Below are positions 40,774 through 49,265 of a DNA stretch of 64,000 nt, piece by piece; the first letter of the stretch is position 1; every line of letters starts with the position of its first letter. Both the position numbers and the translations under genes were made by a program. This DNA comes from Streptomyces sp. col6 (GTDB lineage: Bacteria > Actinomycetota > Actinomycetes > Streptomycetales > Streptomycetaceae). The notes under the pieces were generated by a model. The model worked only from the letters and a program-made list of their open reading frames with translations, was not told the origin of the DNA and did not search any database. The stretch spans positions 44,016 through 108,015 of the forward strand of contig NZ_RDBL01000021.1 of assembly GCF_008042035.1 (NCBI RefSeq), written 5' to 3'.

Positions 40774-41841
40774 TCACTCGAAGAACTTCAGGCTCCACCC
40801 CGTGTCCGTGTTCGGGCCGGGCACGTTGGCGCGGCTGTACGTGGTGTTCCCCCACCAGCAGAAGGAACCGGTGTACCAGGAGCGGTTCTCCCAGCTGTAG
40901 GGGGTGCCCTTGGGGACCGCGTGGAACATCAGCGGGAAGGTGGGTCCGGCCGGCGGGCTGGTGCCGATGTCACCGTCGAGCAGGACGAAGGTGTGGTGGC
41001 CGGGGCCGTTCACGTGCAGGGTGGGGTCCCAACCGGCCATCATGGTCGCGCCGTTGGAGCCGAACAGACAGCCGTTGGACTTGTACCAGTCCCAGACGTA
41101 CGTCGGGTCCCCACCCGCCCGGAGCCGCAGTTCCGCGATGCAGTACTGCTCGCTCCAACTGCCGTTGGCGGAGTACGTGATGTGCAGCTGGCCGTTCGGG
41201 TCCTTGATCGCTTCGGGTCCCTCGTTGATGAACGGGTTGCCGACGACGCGCTCCCAGCTCTCCCTCGGCTGGGAGATGATGTACCGCGCGCCCGTGGGGG
41301 TGGTCGGGTTGCTCATCCGCGCGATGTAGAGGTTCTGCTCGACATTGGTGCTGCCGGCCCAGCCCGACCAGACGAACCAGCGTTGGCCGTTGAAGGTGAA
41401 CATGGTGCCGTCGATGGCCCACTTGTCGTCGGGGAGGGCGAGCTTCGTCGCGGCGCCGTACCCGCTGTCCGGGGCGGCGGAGCCGATCACGTACATCCGG
41501 TGGGCGGCCCCGCGGCCGGCCGAGAAGTAGATGTAGTAACGGCCCCCGTCCCGCACGATCTCCGGCGCCCAGACCTCACCCAGATTCCCGGTGTCGGACC
41601 ACACCTGCCGGGCCGTGGCGGACGCCAGACCACCGGTGGAGGAGGCCTGCCGGACACTGATCCCGGCACCGGTCGACTGGACCGAGATGTACGTCCCGCC
41701 GACGCGGAGCACGCTGGGGTCGGCACCCCGAATGGCGGTCTGGCCGGCCTCGGCGGATGGGGCGGTCATCAGTGACATCGTGAGTGCCAGGAGCACCGAC
41801 AGCGCAAAGGCTGTGATGACGGATGTACGAGGAAGTCTCAT
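40774..41841 (-). CDS. Secreted GH43 family arabinanase/arabinofuranosidase
   Basis: A 355-residue enzyme with a Sec signal peptide (about 1-32) set by ATG 41841 with GAGGAG upstream. It shows the five-bladed propeller motifs of GH43: catalytic base Asp41 in RGADPSVL, VWAPEI, the pKa-modulating Asp in KWAIDGTMF and the general acid Glu in NEGPEAI. It hydrolyses alpha-1,5-arabinan or arabinose side chains outside the cell. It pairs functionally with the GH54 enzyme 34 kb away but lacks the LacI-type operator. No carbohydrate-binding domain. Confidence 0.88.
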   Translation of the reverse strand: MRLPRTSVITAFALSVLLALTMSLMTAPSAEAGQTAIRGADPSVLRVGGTYISVQSTGAGISVRQASSTGGLASATARQVWSDTGNLGEVWAPEIVRDGGRYYIYFSAGRGAAHRMYVIGSAAPDSGYGAATKLALPDDKWAIDGTMFTFNGQRWFVWSGWAGSTNVEQNLYIARMSNPTTPTGARYIISQPRESWERVVGNPFINEGPEAIKDPNGQLHITYSANGSWSEQYCIAELRLRAGGDPTYVWDWYKSNGCLFGSNGATMMAGWDPTLHVNGPGHHTFVLLDGDIGTSPPAGPTFPLMFHAVPKGTPYSWENRSWYTGSFCWWGNTTYSRANVPGPNTDTGWSLKFFE

Positions 41842-41892
41842 GGCTCCTCTTTCCCGTGCGGGTTCGTCGCGGGGGCGGGCTGACATCCTGAC

Positions 41893-41922
41893 CCTATCCA
41901 GAAAGCGGCGTGAGCATGTCAA
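41893..41922 (-). promoter_or_regulatory. Promoter-like pair upstream of the GH43 gene
   Basis: On the minus strand TTGACA (41922-41917) is followed after 18 bases by GATAGG (41898-41893), about 50 bases upstream of the GH43 start. An alternative -10, TAGGGT, would need a 20-base spacer. Pattern-based only. Confidence 0.4.
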
Positions 41923-42012
41923 TCACCTGCGTCCTTCTCGGCCGGCCGAGTCAAAGCAATCCGACCGCGCCTCGACGTCCCGTCCGCAATGGCCCTTGCC
42001 CCGGCCCGTCGG

Positions 42013-42795
42013 CTAGGGGGCGGCGTCGTCGGGCAGGCCGTCCAGAATCGTCGCGATGGTGGTCGTCGCACCGTTGACCTCCTGCAGCCGGCCGTCGGCG
42101 AACCTGACCTCGAAGCGGCCGTCGCCGAGCGGTCTGGCCCTCGGGAGGTCGTGGCACACGGGCGGTGCTGCCCGGCGGCTGAGGGTGAACCAGTACATGG
42201 CCCGTCCGGGGGAGAGGGCCCGGAGCCGCGGCTGTTCGAACGCGGCCTCGACGAGGTCCCACCAATCGGTTCTCTGCTCGCGTGCGGCGGACATGGCGGC
42301 GTGCTTACGCATCACCCGCCATCGTGCCGGTATGGCTTCGCCGCGCTCGTGGGCTTCGGCCAGCTCCCAGGTACGCAGGAAAGTCCACTGTTCGACGAAC
42401 TCGCGCACCTCGGATGTCCGAAGCCAGGACTGCATGGCTCCGGCGACCTCGGACAGGTCCTGCGTGCTGCCCGAGGCCATCTGGATGCCGTGGGTCCAGC
42501 AGTCGACCAGGAAGAGGCGCTCGTCGCGGGCCATCAGGACATACGTCGAGCGGCCGTCCGCTTCCGCTTTCGCGGCCACACGCCGCCAGCCCGGCGAGGC
42601 CGTCAGCTCGATCGTGAGCTCGTGGCCCCCGCGATCCGCCTCCGCCTGGAGAGCACTCTGCAACGAGCCCGCCCTCACGACCTCGGGATAGTCCCTCACG
42701 TACTCGCGCATGAACTGGGTGGCGCCGGGCAATGGCGCCCTGTCAAGGGGATCGGTGGCGCTGGGCGGTGCCACATTTGGCTGCTGCTCGGACAT
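42013..42795 (-). CDS. DUF6193 family protein
   Basis: A 260-residue protein. The C-terminal half, with TDWWDLVEAAFEQPRLRALSPGRAMYWFTLSR, DLPRARPLGDGRFEVR and VNGATTTIATIL, matches proteins annotated as DUF6193 'natural product biosynthesis' proteins. No biosynthetic cluster surrounds it and its function is unknown. It lies 167 bases downstream of the secreted phosphatase on the same strand and is probably independent of it. Confidence 0.75.
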   Translation of the reverse strand: MSEQQPNVAPPSATDPLDRAPLPGATQFMREYVRDYPEVVRAGSLQSALQAEADRGGHELTIELTASPGWRRVAAKAEADGRSTYVLMARDERLFLVDCWTHGIQMASGSTQDLSEVAGAMQSWLRTSEVREFVEQWTFLRTWELAEAHERGEAIPARWRVMRKHAAMSAAREQRTDWWDLVEAAFEQPRLRALSPGRAMYWFTLSRRAAPPVCHDLPRARPLGDGRFEVRFADGRLQEVNGATTTIATILDGLPDDAAP

Positions 42796-42963
42796 GCGAT
42801 CGATCCTGCCAGAACGGCCGCCACCAGGCGTCGGCCTACGGGAAAGCGATGGCCGAGCCACGTCCATCAGCCGGACCGGATCGCCCCGGAGGCCGCGGAC
42901 ACCTCCATCGGCCGCACAAGGTCCGGCAATCCCCCGACGGCCCGCAGGCGTCCGCCTTCGGCC

Positions 42964-44457
42964 TCAGGAGGCGTCGAGGGACACCCCGTCGACGGTCCAG
43001 AACCAGTTGTTGCCGCCCGTGTAGCGGAACCGGATGCGGGCGCTGTGTACACCGGCCGGGACCTGGAGGGTGATGGCCTCGCCGCGCGAGGAGGCATCGG
43101 CGGAGTAGGTCTTCACGGTGACGGGGGTTCCTCCGTCCCAGGACACCGATACCTCGCCCTTCTGCGGCGATTCCTGGCGGTAGAGGGTGGTGTAGCGCAG
43201 GACGGCGGTGGATCCGCCGGTGACCGCCCAGGCCGGGCTGACGAGGGTGGAGTCGAACGTGCCGGTGAAGGACTTGTCGGCCCACTCGTCGCCGTCGGCC
43301 ACGGCGAAGACGTTGCGGGCGCGGATGTTCGACTCCCGCTGCTGGCCCCGCTCGGCGGCGGTCCAGAACTCGTCGGTGGTGAAGGACCAGCCGCGCCACT
43401 CCGTCACACCGCCGGTGCCCATGGCGGCGTTCTCGACGGACCAGCCGGCGGGCGGAGTGTGGGTGAAGCCGGTGACGCCCGCAGCGATGCCCGTCTCGTC
43501 GACGCGCGTGGCCAACTGCGGGCGCAGAGTGTCGAATGCGTCGGGCACGGGCGTCTGGAGCGGGCGGCCGTCCAAGCCCCAGGCGGCGTCGATCGTGACG
43601 CCGAGGTGGGCGAGGGCGGAGGCGGCGACATCCGGCATCTTGATGTCGTACCGGGTGGTGCCGGCCGTGATGGTGCCGCCCTTGGCGATGAGGAAGGTCT
43701 GCCGTTCGGGATCGGTGTTCCCGCCGTGGCCGCCCGCGTCCGTGTGGCCGTGATCCGCGGTCACCATGATCAGCCAGTCCTCGGAGGCGTACGTGGACCT
43801 GCCCGTGACGGCGGCCATGATCTGGCCGACCTGCGCGTCGGCCGTCTGGATCGCCGTCAGGTACTGGCTGCTCGCCGCACCGTAGCTGTGGCCCGCGTGG
43901 TCGATGTTGTCGAGGTGGACGAAGACCGCGTCCCGGTCGCCGCCTCCGAGCTCGGCCACGGCGCGGCTGGTCGTGCCGGTGTCGTACTCGGCGGAGGGCG
44001 TGGAGACCCGGGTGTCGACGGCGGAGGAGAAGACCGTGTCGGTGATCGGGGCCCAGGAGGAGACCGCGTACGTCGAGAGGGCGGGCTTCGCCGTCTCGAC
44101 GCGGGTGAGGAAGTCCGGGTACCTGGCGAAGGCGTGGCCGGTGAACGCGTTGTCCTTGACCAGGTGCTTGTCGGGCCAGACGCCGGTGAGGATCGTCGAC
44201 CAGCCGGGGCCGGACAGGGTGGGGGCCAGCGGATCCGCGTAGATGCGGCTGGCGGCGGTGACGCCGCCCGCCATCAGGGCGTCGAGGTGGGGCGTCGAGG
44301 CGTCCTTGATGCGGCCGAGGAGCGCTCCGTCGAGACCGATGACCAGCACCTTCGGGGTGCGGGCCGCCGCATGAGCGGTGACGGCGGCGAGGGGCGTCGC
44401 GACAGCGGCGAAGGCCGCGGAGAGAAGCACTGTGCGGCGGGACGGTCCAGCGGACAT
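42964..44457 (-). CDS. Tat-secreted alkaline phosphatase superfamily (NPP-type) enzyme
   Basis: A 497-residue protein. The Tat signal SRRTVLLSAAFAAVA opens the chain. The phosphodiesterase/nucleotide pyrophosphatase domain covers about 35-340: metal Asp in VIGLDGA, nucleophile region APTLSGPGWSTI with Ser in the usual Thr place, HLDNIDHAGHSYG, TADHGHTD and a GGHGG metal-binding stretch. A beta-sandwich-like C-terminal domain (about 375-497) is extra to the core. It probably frees phosphate or phosphonate groups outside the cell. An operator nearly identical to that of the phosphonate operon lies 64 bases upstream, so it belongs to the same regulon. Confidence 0.88.
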   Translation of the reverse strand: MSAGPSRRTVLLSAAFAAVATPLAAVTAHAAARTPKVLVIGLDGALLGRIKDASTPHLDALMAGGVTAASRIYADPLAPTLSGPGWSTILTGVWPDKHLVKDNAFTGHAFARYPDFLTRVETAKPALSTYAVSSWAPITDTVFSSAVDTRVSTPSAEYDTGTTSRAVAELGGGDRDAVFVHLDNIDHAGHSYGAASSQYLTAIQTADAQVGQIMAAVTGRSTYASEDWLIMVTADHGHTDAGGHGGNTDPERQTFLIAKGGTITAGTTRYDIKMPDVAASALAHLGVTIDAAWGLDGRPLQTPVPDAFDTLRPQLATRVDETGIAAGVTGFTHTPPAGWSVENAAMGTGGVTEWRGWSFTTDEFWTAAERGQQRESNIRARNVFAVADGDEWADKSFTGTFDSTLVSPAWAVTGGSTAVLRYTTLYRQESPQKGEVSVSWDGGTPVTVKTYSADASSRGEAITLQVPAGVHSARIRFRYTGGNNWFWTVDGVSLDAS

Positions 44458-44520
44458 GGAAGAGCCTCCGTGATCGTGTGGGGGTGCCGGGCCCGCGCCG
44501 ATGACAGAGCACCGTACGCG

Positions 44521-44536
44521 GGTCCAGACCCGTTAT
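44521..44536. promoter_or_regulatory. GntR-type operator before the phosphatase gene
   Basis: GGTCCAGACC (44521-44530) is an imperfect GGTCTAGACC palindrome, the form bound by HutC-type GntR regulators. The stretch AGACCCGTTAT (44526-44536) is repeated exactly at 50472-50482 before the FAD gene. A second looser copy, GGTCCATACC, lies at 44559-44568. It also overlaps a TGATAA -10-like hexamer on the minus strand. Confidence 0.7.
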
Positions 44537-44593
44537 CATTCCGCGACAACTCGTCGTGGGTCCATACCTCTGCGGTGGAACAACGGGCGACGC

Positions 44594-45649
44594 TCAGCTG
44601 CCGGTTGCCGACTTCCAGGCGTCCACGTAGGAGTCCAGACCGGCGGCGATGGCCGGCCAGTCGGGTTCGAAGACGTCGACGTCCTTCATCAGCTCGGCGA
44701 GTGCCTCGGCGTCGGCGTCGGTGGCCTCGATGTCCGTACGGGGCGAGAAGCCGCCGCCGATGGCGCTGACGTTCTTCTGCGCAGCCTCGGAGAGCATGAA
44801 GTCGAGCAGCTTCTTGCCGTTCTCCGTGTGCGGTGCCTTGTCGACGAGACCGGCTGCGTAGGGGAGGGCGAAGGTGGTTGCCCTGCCGTCGCCCTTCGCC
44901 GGGAACCAGATGCCGAGGTTCGGCATGTCCTTGGACTGGGCGTAGTTCATCTGCACATCGCCGTTGGCCGCGAGCAGTTCGCCCTTGTCCACCTTGGGGG
45001 CGAGTTTGCCGGTGGAGGCCGAGGGACCGACGTTGTTGGACTGGAGCTTCTTCAGATACGCCATCGCCGGCTCCTGGCCGCCGAAGTCGTGCATCGCCTT
45101 GATGAGCACGGCCGTACCGTCGCCGGCCACACCCGGCGTCGAGTACTGGACCTTCTCCTTGTAGGAGGCATCCAGCAGGTCTTCCCACGACTTCGGTGCC
45201 TCCTTCAGCTCCTTCTTGTTGTAGATGAAGCCGAAGTAGTTGTTGACGACCGAGGTCCAGGTGCCGGTGTGTGCCTTGTCGGCGCCGTCCACCCGGTCGG
45301 AGCCGGCGGGTGCGTACTTCGCCAGCAGCCCCTTGCTGTCGGCCTGCTGGATGAAGGGCGGCAGGGTGACCAGGACATCGGCCTGGGTGTTGGTCCTCTC
45401 GCGCTGGACGCGCTGGACCATCTCGCCCGAACCGCCCTCGACATACTCGACCTTGATGCCGGTCTTCTTCTCGAAGTCGGCGAAGACCTTGTCGTACCAC
45501 CCGTCGTTCTTCTCGCCCTTCAGGCCGTCGGCACTGTAGACGGTCACGACCTTCCGGTCCGAGGCGGAGGAGGAACCACAGGCGGAGAGCGAGGCAGCGA
45601 GGGCCAGGCAGCCGGTGACGGCGGCGAGCGACGTGAAATGGTTGCGCAT
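44594..45649 (-). CDS. phnS: 2-aminoethylphosphonate-type ABC substrate-binding lipoprotein (PhnS-like)
   Basis: A 351-residue lipoprotein with lipobox LSAC (Cys about residue 24). Its iron/AEP-type solute-binding fold begins VVTVYSADGLKGEKNDGWYDKVFADFEKKTG and includes QADVLVTLPPFIQQAD and FALPYAAGL. This start block is typical of PhnS-like proteins of 2-aminoethylphosphonate importers. It is the last gene of the leftward operon, 73 bases after the permease. It delivers the phosphonate to the membrane permeases. The exact ligand is inferred from the neighbours. Confidence 0.85.
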   Translation of the reverse strand: MRNHFTSLAAVTGCLALAASLSACGSSSASDRKVVTVYSADGLKGEKNDGWYDKVFADFEKKTGIKVEYVEGGSGEMVQRVQRERTNTQADVLVTLPPFIQQADSKGLLAKYAPAGSDRVDGADKAHTGTWTSVVNNYFGFIYNKKELKEAPKSWEDLLDASYKEKVQYSTPGVAGDGTAVLIKAMHDFGGQEPAMAYLKKLQSNNVGPSASTGKLAPKVDKGELLAANGDVQMNYAQSKDMPNLGIWFPAKGDGRATTFALPYAAGLVDKAPHTENGKKLLDFMLSEAAQKNVSAIGGGFSPRTDIEATDADAEALAELMKDVDVFEPDWPAIAAGLDSYVDAWKSATGS

Positions 45650-45722
45650 GGGTGTGTGACTCCTGATACGTGAGAAAGAGTGTGGGTGCGAGAGGCGTTC
45701 ACCGGTGGGCCCGGCCCGTCGG

Positions 45723-46520
45723 TCAGCGATAGGAGGCTCTGGTACGGATACGGGAGACGGCGAGCAGTACGAGCAGCGTCGCGGCCATCAGAACCGTGGC
45801 GACGGCGGCGCCGGTGAAGAGCGAGCCGCGGTCGGTCGCGGCGAAGATCTGTACGGGCAGCGGTGTCCAGTCCGGCGGGTAGAGCATCATCGTGGCGCTC
45901 AACTCCCCCATGGAGAGGGCGAAGCAGAGCCCCGCAGCGGCGGTGAGCGAGGGCAGCAGGAGCGGCAGCTTGATCCGCCACAGGGTGTACGCCGGGCCGG
46001 CGCCGAGACTGGCCGCCGCTTGTACGTACACCGGGTCGAGCCGCACGAGGGCCGCCGACACCGACTGGTAGGCGAACGCGGTGACGAGAACGGTGTGCGC
46101 CAGGATGACGATCCAGGGCGTCCCGTTCAGCAGCAGGGGCGGCCGGCTGAAGGCGACGAGGACCGACAGACCCACGACCACGGACGGCACGGCGACCGGC
46201 AGAACGAAGAGCGCGTCCATGAACCGCTTGCCGCGCCTGCCGAGACATGCTCCGGCGATGGCCGCCCAGCTGCCGGCGAGCAGGGCCAGTAGCCCGGCGG
46301 CGAGGGCGGTGAGGAGACTGGTGGTCAGCGCCCGCAGCGCGTCCCCGCTGGTGGCGGCGGCGTAGTGCTCGGCGGTGGGGCCGGAGGGGAACGCGCCGGA
46401 CCAGTTGGTGGCGAGTGACGCGGCCAGGATGACCAGCAGCGGCACCGCGAACAGCGGCAGGAAGAGAAGGAAGAAGACGAGGCGGATCGCCCACCGGGCG
46501 GCCCTGCTATGCACCAACAC
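45723..46520 (-). CDS. phnV: Phosphonate ABC transporter permease (PhnV-like)
   Basis: A 265-residue protein with six membrane helices. The binding-protein-dependent transport EAA loop, contacting the ATPase, is seen in YVQAAASLGAGPAYTLWRIKLPLLLP. It overlaps the upstream permease gene by 14 bases, so the two are coupled and probably form a heterodimeric channel. Its place in the operon identifies the substrate class. Confidence 0.88.
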   Translation of the reverse strand: MLVHSRAARWAIRLVFFLLFLPLFAVPLLVILAASLATNWSGAFPSGPTAEHYAAATSGDALRALTTSLLTALAAGLLALLAGSWAAIAGACLGRRGKRFMDALFVLPVAVPSVVVGLSVLVAFSRPPLLLNGTPWIVILAHTVLVTAFAYQSVSAALVRLDPVYVQAAASLGAGPAYTLWRIKLPLLLPSLTAAAGLCFALSMGELSATMMLYPPDWTPLPVQIFAATDRGSLFTGAAVATVLMAATLLVLLAVSRIRTRASYR

Positions 46521-47433
46521 GTCGGCTCACCACCCGGTACAGGCCGTACAGACCCACGGAGATCGCGATGTTGACGACGGCGACCACACAGGCTGTCGGG
46601 TAGTCGGATTCCAGAATCGCCTCGCTGTAGACCAGCATCGGGAGGGTGGTGACGCCCTTGGCCCCGGTGAAGAGGACGATGCCGAACTCGTTGAGGCACA
46701 TCACCAGGACGAGGCTGCCGCCCGCCGCGAGCGCCGGCAGCGCCTCGGGGAGGATCACCCGGCGCACGATCCGGACCGGCCCGGCACCGAGCGAGGAGGC
46801 GACCTCGATCTGCGCGGTGTCCAGCTGCGAGAACGCGGCCAGCAGCGGGCGCATCACGAACGGAGTGAAGTAGGTGATCTCCGCGAGCAGTACTCCCCAG
46901 GGTGTGCCCAGGAAGTGGAAGGGGCCCTCGGCCGCTCCCGTCACGTCGGTCCAGACGCCGTTCGCCATGCCGGCGTTCCCGTAGACGAAGAGCAGAGCCA
47001 GGGTGATGAGGAAGGACGGGAAGGAGAGGAAGACGTCGATGAACCTGGCGACGAAACCCCCACCGGGGAACGGGACGAACGCGATGACCAGGGCCAGGAC
47101 GAGGCCGAGGACGAGACAGCCGGCCGCGGAGCCCGCCGAGAGCCAGACCGTGGTGAGGAGCGCGGAGCGGAAGGACTCGGAGCCGAAGACGTCGGCGTAC
47201 GGCGCGAGCGAGAAGCCGCCCCCGTCCGGGCTGACGGACTGCCGGACGACGAGGAACAGCGGATGGAGGAAGACCAGCGCGAGCGCGACGACCGGTGGCA
47301 ACGCCCAGAGGAAAGCCGGCGCGCGACGCGGCTCACGAGAGGCCGACGGCGCCTGCGGCCCGGGTCCCGTGCTGGGCGGCGAGACCCGGGGACCGACTGG
47401 CTTCAGTACGGGGACGGGGGAGGCGTCAGCCAT
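46507..47433 (-). CDS. phnU: Phosphonate ABC transporter permease (PhnU-like)
   Basis: A 308-residue inner-membrane protein with a Pro-rich cytoplasmic N-terminus (about 45 residues) and six or more helices. The EAA loop is IEVASSLGAGPVRIVRRVILPEALPAL. It overlaps the ATPase gene by eight bases and the next permease gene by 14. With the PhnV-like partner it forms the transmembrane part of the importer. Confidence 0.88.
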   Translation of the reverse strand: MADASPVPVLKPVGPRVSPPSTGPGPQAPSASREPRRAPAFLWALPPVVALALVFLHPLFLVVRQSVSPDGGGFSLAPYADVFGSESFRSALLTTVWLSAGSAAGCLVLGLVLALVIAFVPFPGGGFVARFIDVFLSFPSFLITLALLFVYGNAGMANGVWTDVTGAAEGPFHFLGTPWGVLLAEITYFTPFVMRPLLAAFSQLDTAQIEVASSLGAGPVRIVRRVILPEALPALAAGGSLVLVMCLNEFGIVLFTGAKGVTTLPMLVYSEAILESDYPTACVVAVVNIAISVGLYGLYRVVSRRVGA

Positions 47434-48565
47434 GGAGCCCTCCGGACGGCCCGGCCGCCGAACTTGCGGGCTCCTTGACCGGGGCGTCGGCTACGGCGGC
47501 CGCCGCGCCCGGGAGCAGGACGGCGTCCTCGGCGGCGAAGTGGACGGTGATCCGGTCACCGGGGCCCGGTGTCTCGCGCAGCTCGCGCACGTCGGCCGTG
47601 AGGCGGTGCCCCGAGACGTCGATGCAGAGGCGGTGTGTGTCCCCGCGCCACTGGACGTCGGCGACGGTGCCGGTCAGTGCGTTGGGGCCGTCCCCGATCC
47701 CGACCCGGTGAGGCCGTACACAGAGTGTGGCGCTCGCCCCGGAGGCGTGGCAGGCGCCGCCGGTGGTGGCGAGGGTGTGCCCGGCGAAGTCGACGGTGTC
47801 CCCACCAGGGCCGACGCGGACCGGCAGGAGGCTGGCGTTGCCGATGAACGAGGCGATGAACTCGGTGCGCGGGCGCCGGTACAGCTCCTGCGGCGTACCG
47901 CAGTCCTGGAGCCTGGCCCGGTCCATGACCGCGATCCGGTCCGCCAGCGTCAGCGCCTCGATCTGGTCGTGGGTGACGTAGAGGATCGAGACCTCCGGCA
48001 ATTCCCGGTGCAGACGGGCGAGTTCGGCCAGCATGCCGGACCGGAGCTGCGCGTCCAGGGCGGACAGCGGTTCGTCCAGGAGCAGTACCGACGGCCGGAT
48101 CGCGAGGGCGCGGGCGATGGCGACACGCTGCTGCTGGCCACCGGAGAGCTCCCGGGGGTAGCGCCTGGCATAGGCGCTCATGCCGGTCATCTCCAGTGCC
48201 TCACCGACCCGCGCCGGTATGCCGGCCCTGGGGACCTTGCGGGTCCTGAGGCCGAAGGCGACGTTGTCCTCGACCCGCATGTGCGGGAAGAGGGCGTACT
48301 GCTGGACCACCATGCCGATGCCCCGTTTGTGCGGGGGCAGGGCGGTGACATCGCGGTCACCGAGGTGGACCCGCCCCGACACGGGGCGCACGAATCCGGC
48401 GACGGCGCGCAGCGCGGTGGTCTTGCCCGATCCGGACGGCCCGAGGAGGGCCACGACCTCGCCGCGCTCGACGGTGAGTTCGAGCCGGTCGAGGACCACG
48501 GTGCCGTCGTAGGCGACGGTGACCTGGTCGAACCGGATGCCCGGTCCGACCGACCCGGCCGTCAT
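47426..48565 (-). CDS. phnT: Phosphonate ABC transporter ATPase (PhnT-like)
   Basis: A 379-residue ABC ATPase of the spermidine/iron/AEP importer type. It has Walker A GPSGSGKTTA, Q-loop VVQQYALFPHM, signature LSGGQQQRVAIARAL, Walker B SVLLLDEPLSALD and an H-loop Thr-His-Asp. A C-terminal TOBE-like domain follows (about 280-379). It energises uptake by the two permeases. Its ATG overlaps the stop of the HAD gene in ATGA. Confidence 0.93.
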   Translation of the reverse strand: MTAGSVGPGIRFDQVTVAYDGTVVLDRLELTVERGEVVALLGPSGSGKTTALRAVAGFVRPVSGRVHLGDRDVTALPPHKRGIGMVVQQYALFPHMRVEDNVAFGLRTRKVPRAGIPARVGEALEMTGMSAYARRYPRELSGGQQQRVAIARALAIRPSVLLLDEPLSALDAQLRSGMLAELARLHRELPEVSILYVTHDQIEALTLADRIAVMDRARLQDCGTPQELYRRPRTEFIASFIGNASLLPVRVGPGGDTVDFAGHTLATTGGACHASGASATLCVRPHRVGIGDGPNALTGTVADVQWRGDTHRLCIDVSGHRLTADVRELRETPGPGDRITVHFAAEDAVLLPGAAAAVADAPVKEPASSAAGPSGGLHG

Positions 48566-49263
48566 GCCTCCGCCCTCGCGATCAGTCCGGGCAGCTCGGC
48601 GACGGACCCGAGGACATGGGTGGCGCCGTGCCGGAGCAGCTGTTCCTCGTCGTGGGCGCCGGTGAGGACACCCGCGACGATGCCGGCCCCGGCGCGTCCA
48701 CCACTGAGCATGTCGTACGAGGTGTCCCCGGCGACCACGATCCGCCGTACGTCGTCCACGGAACCGGTACGCAGCAACGCGGCGAGCACCATGTCCGGGT
48801 AGGGCCGGCCCCGGCCGCCGGCGTCCGCCGGGCAGAGCGTCAGCGGGACCAGATCCTGCCAGCCGAGTGCGGCGAGGATGGCGTCCTGGGTGACGCGGGC
48901 GAAGCCGGTGGACAGGACGACGGTGCGACCGGCTGCGCGGAGTTCATCGATGGCCTCGCGGGCGCCGGGTATCGCCGAGATCGCCCCGCCGTCGACGAGT
49001 TCGCCGTACGCCACCTCGAAGACGAGGTTCGCGCGCTGCGCCTTCTCCTCGTCCCCGAAGAGGTGGCGGAAGACGGAGATCTTGGACTCGCCCATGGTGG
49101 CGCGGACGTAGTCGAGCTTCGCGGCATGGTCGGCGGAGCCGGCCTCGACGCCCAGGCGCCCGGCAGCGGCGGAGAACGCCCGCTCGACCAGGCCGCCGTC
49201 GGCGACCGTTGTGCCGGCCATGTCCAGGACGACGAGTCGGTAGGAGTGGTCATGCGTGGTCAT
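48562..49263 (-). CDS. Phosphonatase-like HAD hydrolase (PhnX-like)
   Basis: A 233-residue HAD protein of the phosphonatase-like group. The nucleophile is Asp14 in VVLDMAGTTV; phosphonoacetaldehyde hydrolase has the same DxAGTT. The cap domain has TMGESK with Lys61, the position expected for the Schiff-base Lys that forms an imine with phosphonoacetaldehyde. STGF and GDTSYDM complete the site. It would cleave the C-P bond of phosphonoacetaldehyde to acetaldehyde and phosphate. The ATG lies two bases after the FAD gene stop. Confidence 0.88.
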   Translation of the reverse strand: MTTHDHSYRLVVLDMAGTTVADGGLVERAFSAAAGRLGVEAGSADHAAKLDYVRATMGESKISVFRHLFGDEEKAQRANLVFEVAYGELVDGGAISAIPGAREAIDELRAAGRTVVLSTGFARVTQDAILAALGWQDLVPLTLCPADAGGRGRPYPDMVLAALLRTGSVDDVRRIVVAGDTSYDMLSGGRAGAGIVAGVLTGAHDEEQLLRHGATHVLGSVAELPGLIARAEA

Positions 49264-49265
49264 CT

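Noticed and set aside
41989..44769. 926-codon plus-strand open frame
   Set aside because: Antisense to DUF6193, phosphatase and part of phnS, all of which have recognisable motifs. No family-like sequence or ribosome-binding site.
48562..49263. Annotation as a generic phosphoglycolate phosphatase
   Set aside because: The DMAGTT nucleophile motif, cap Lys and operon context fit phosphonatase-like proteins better.
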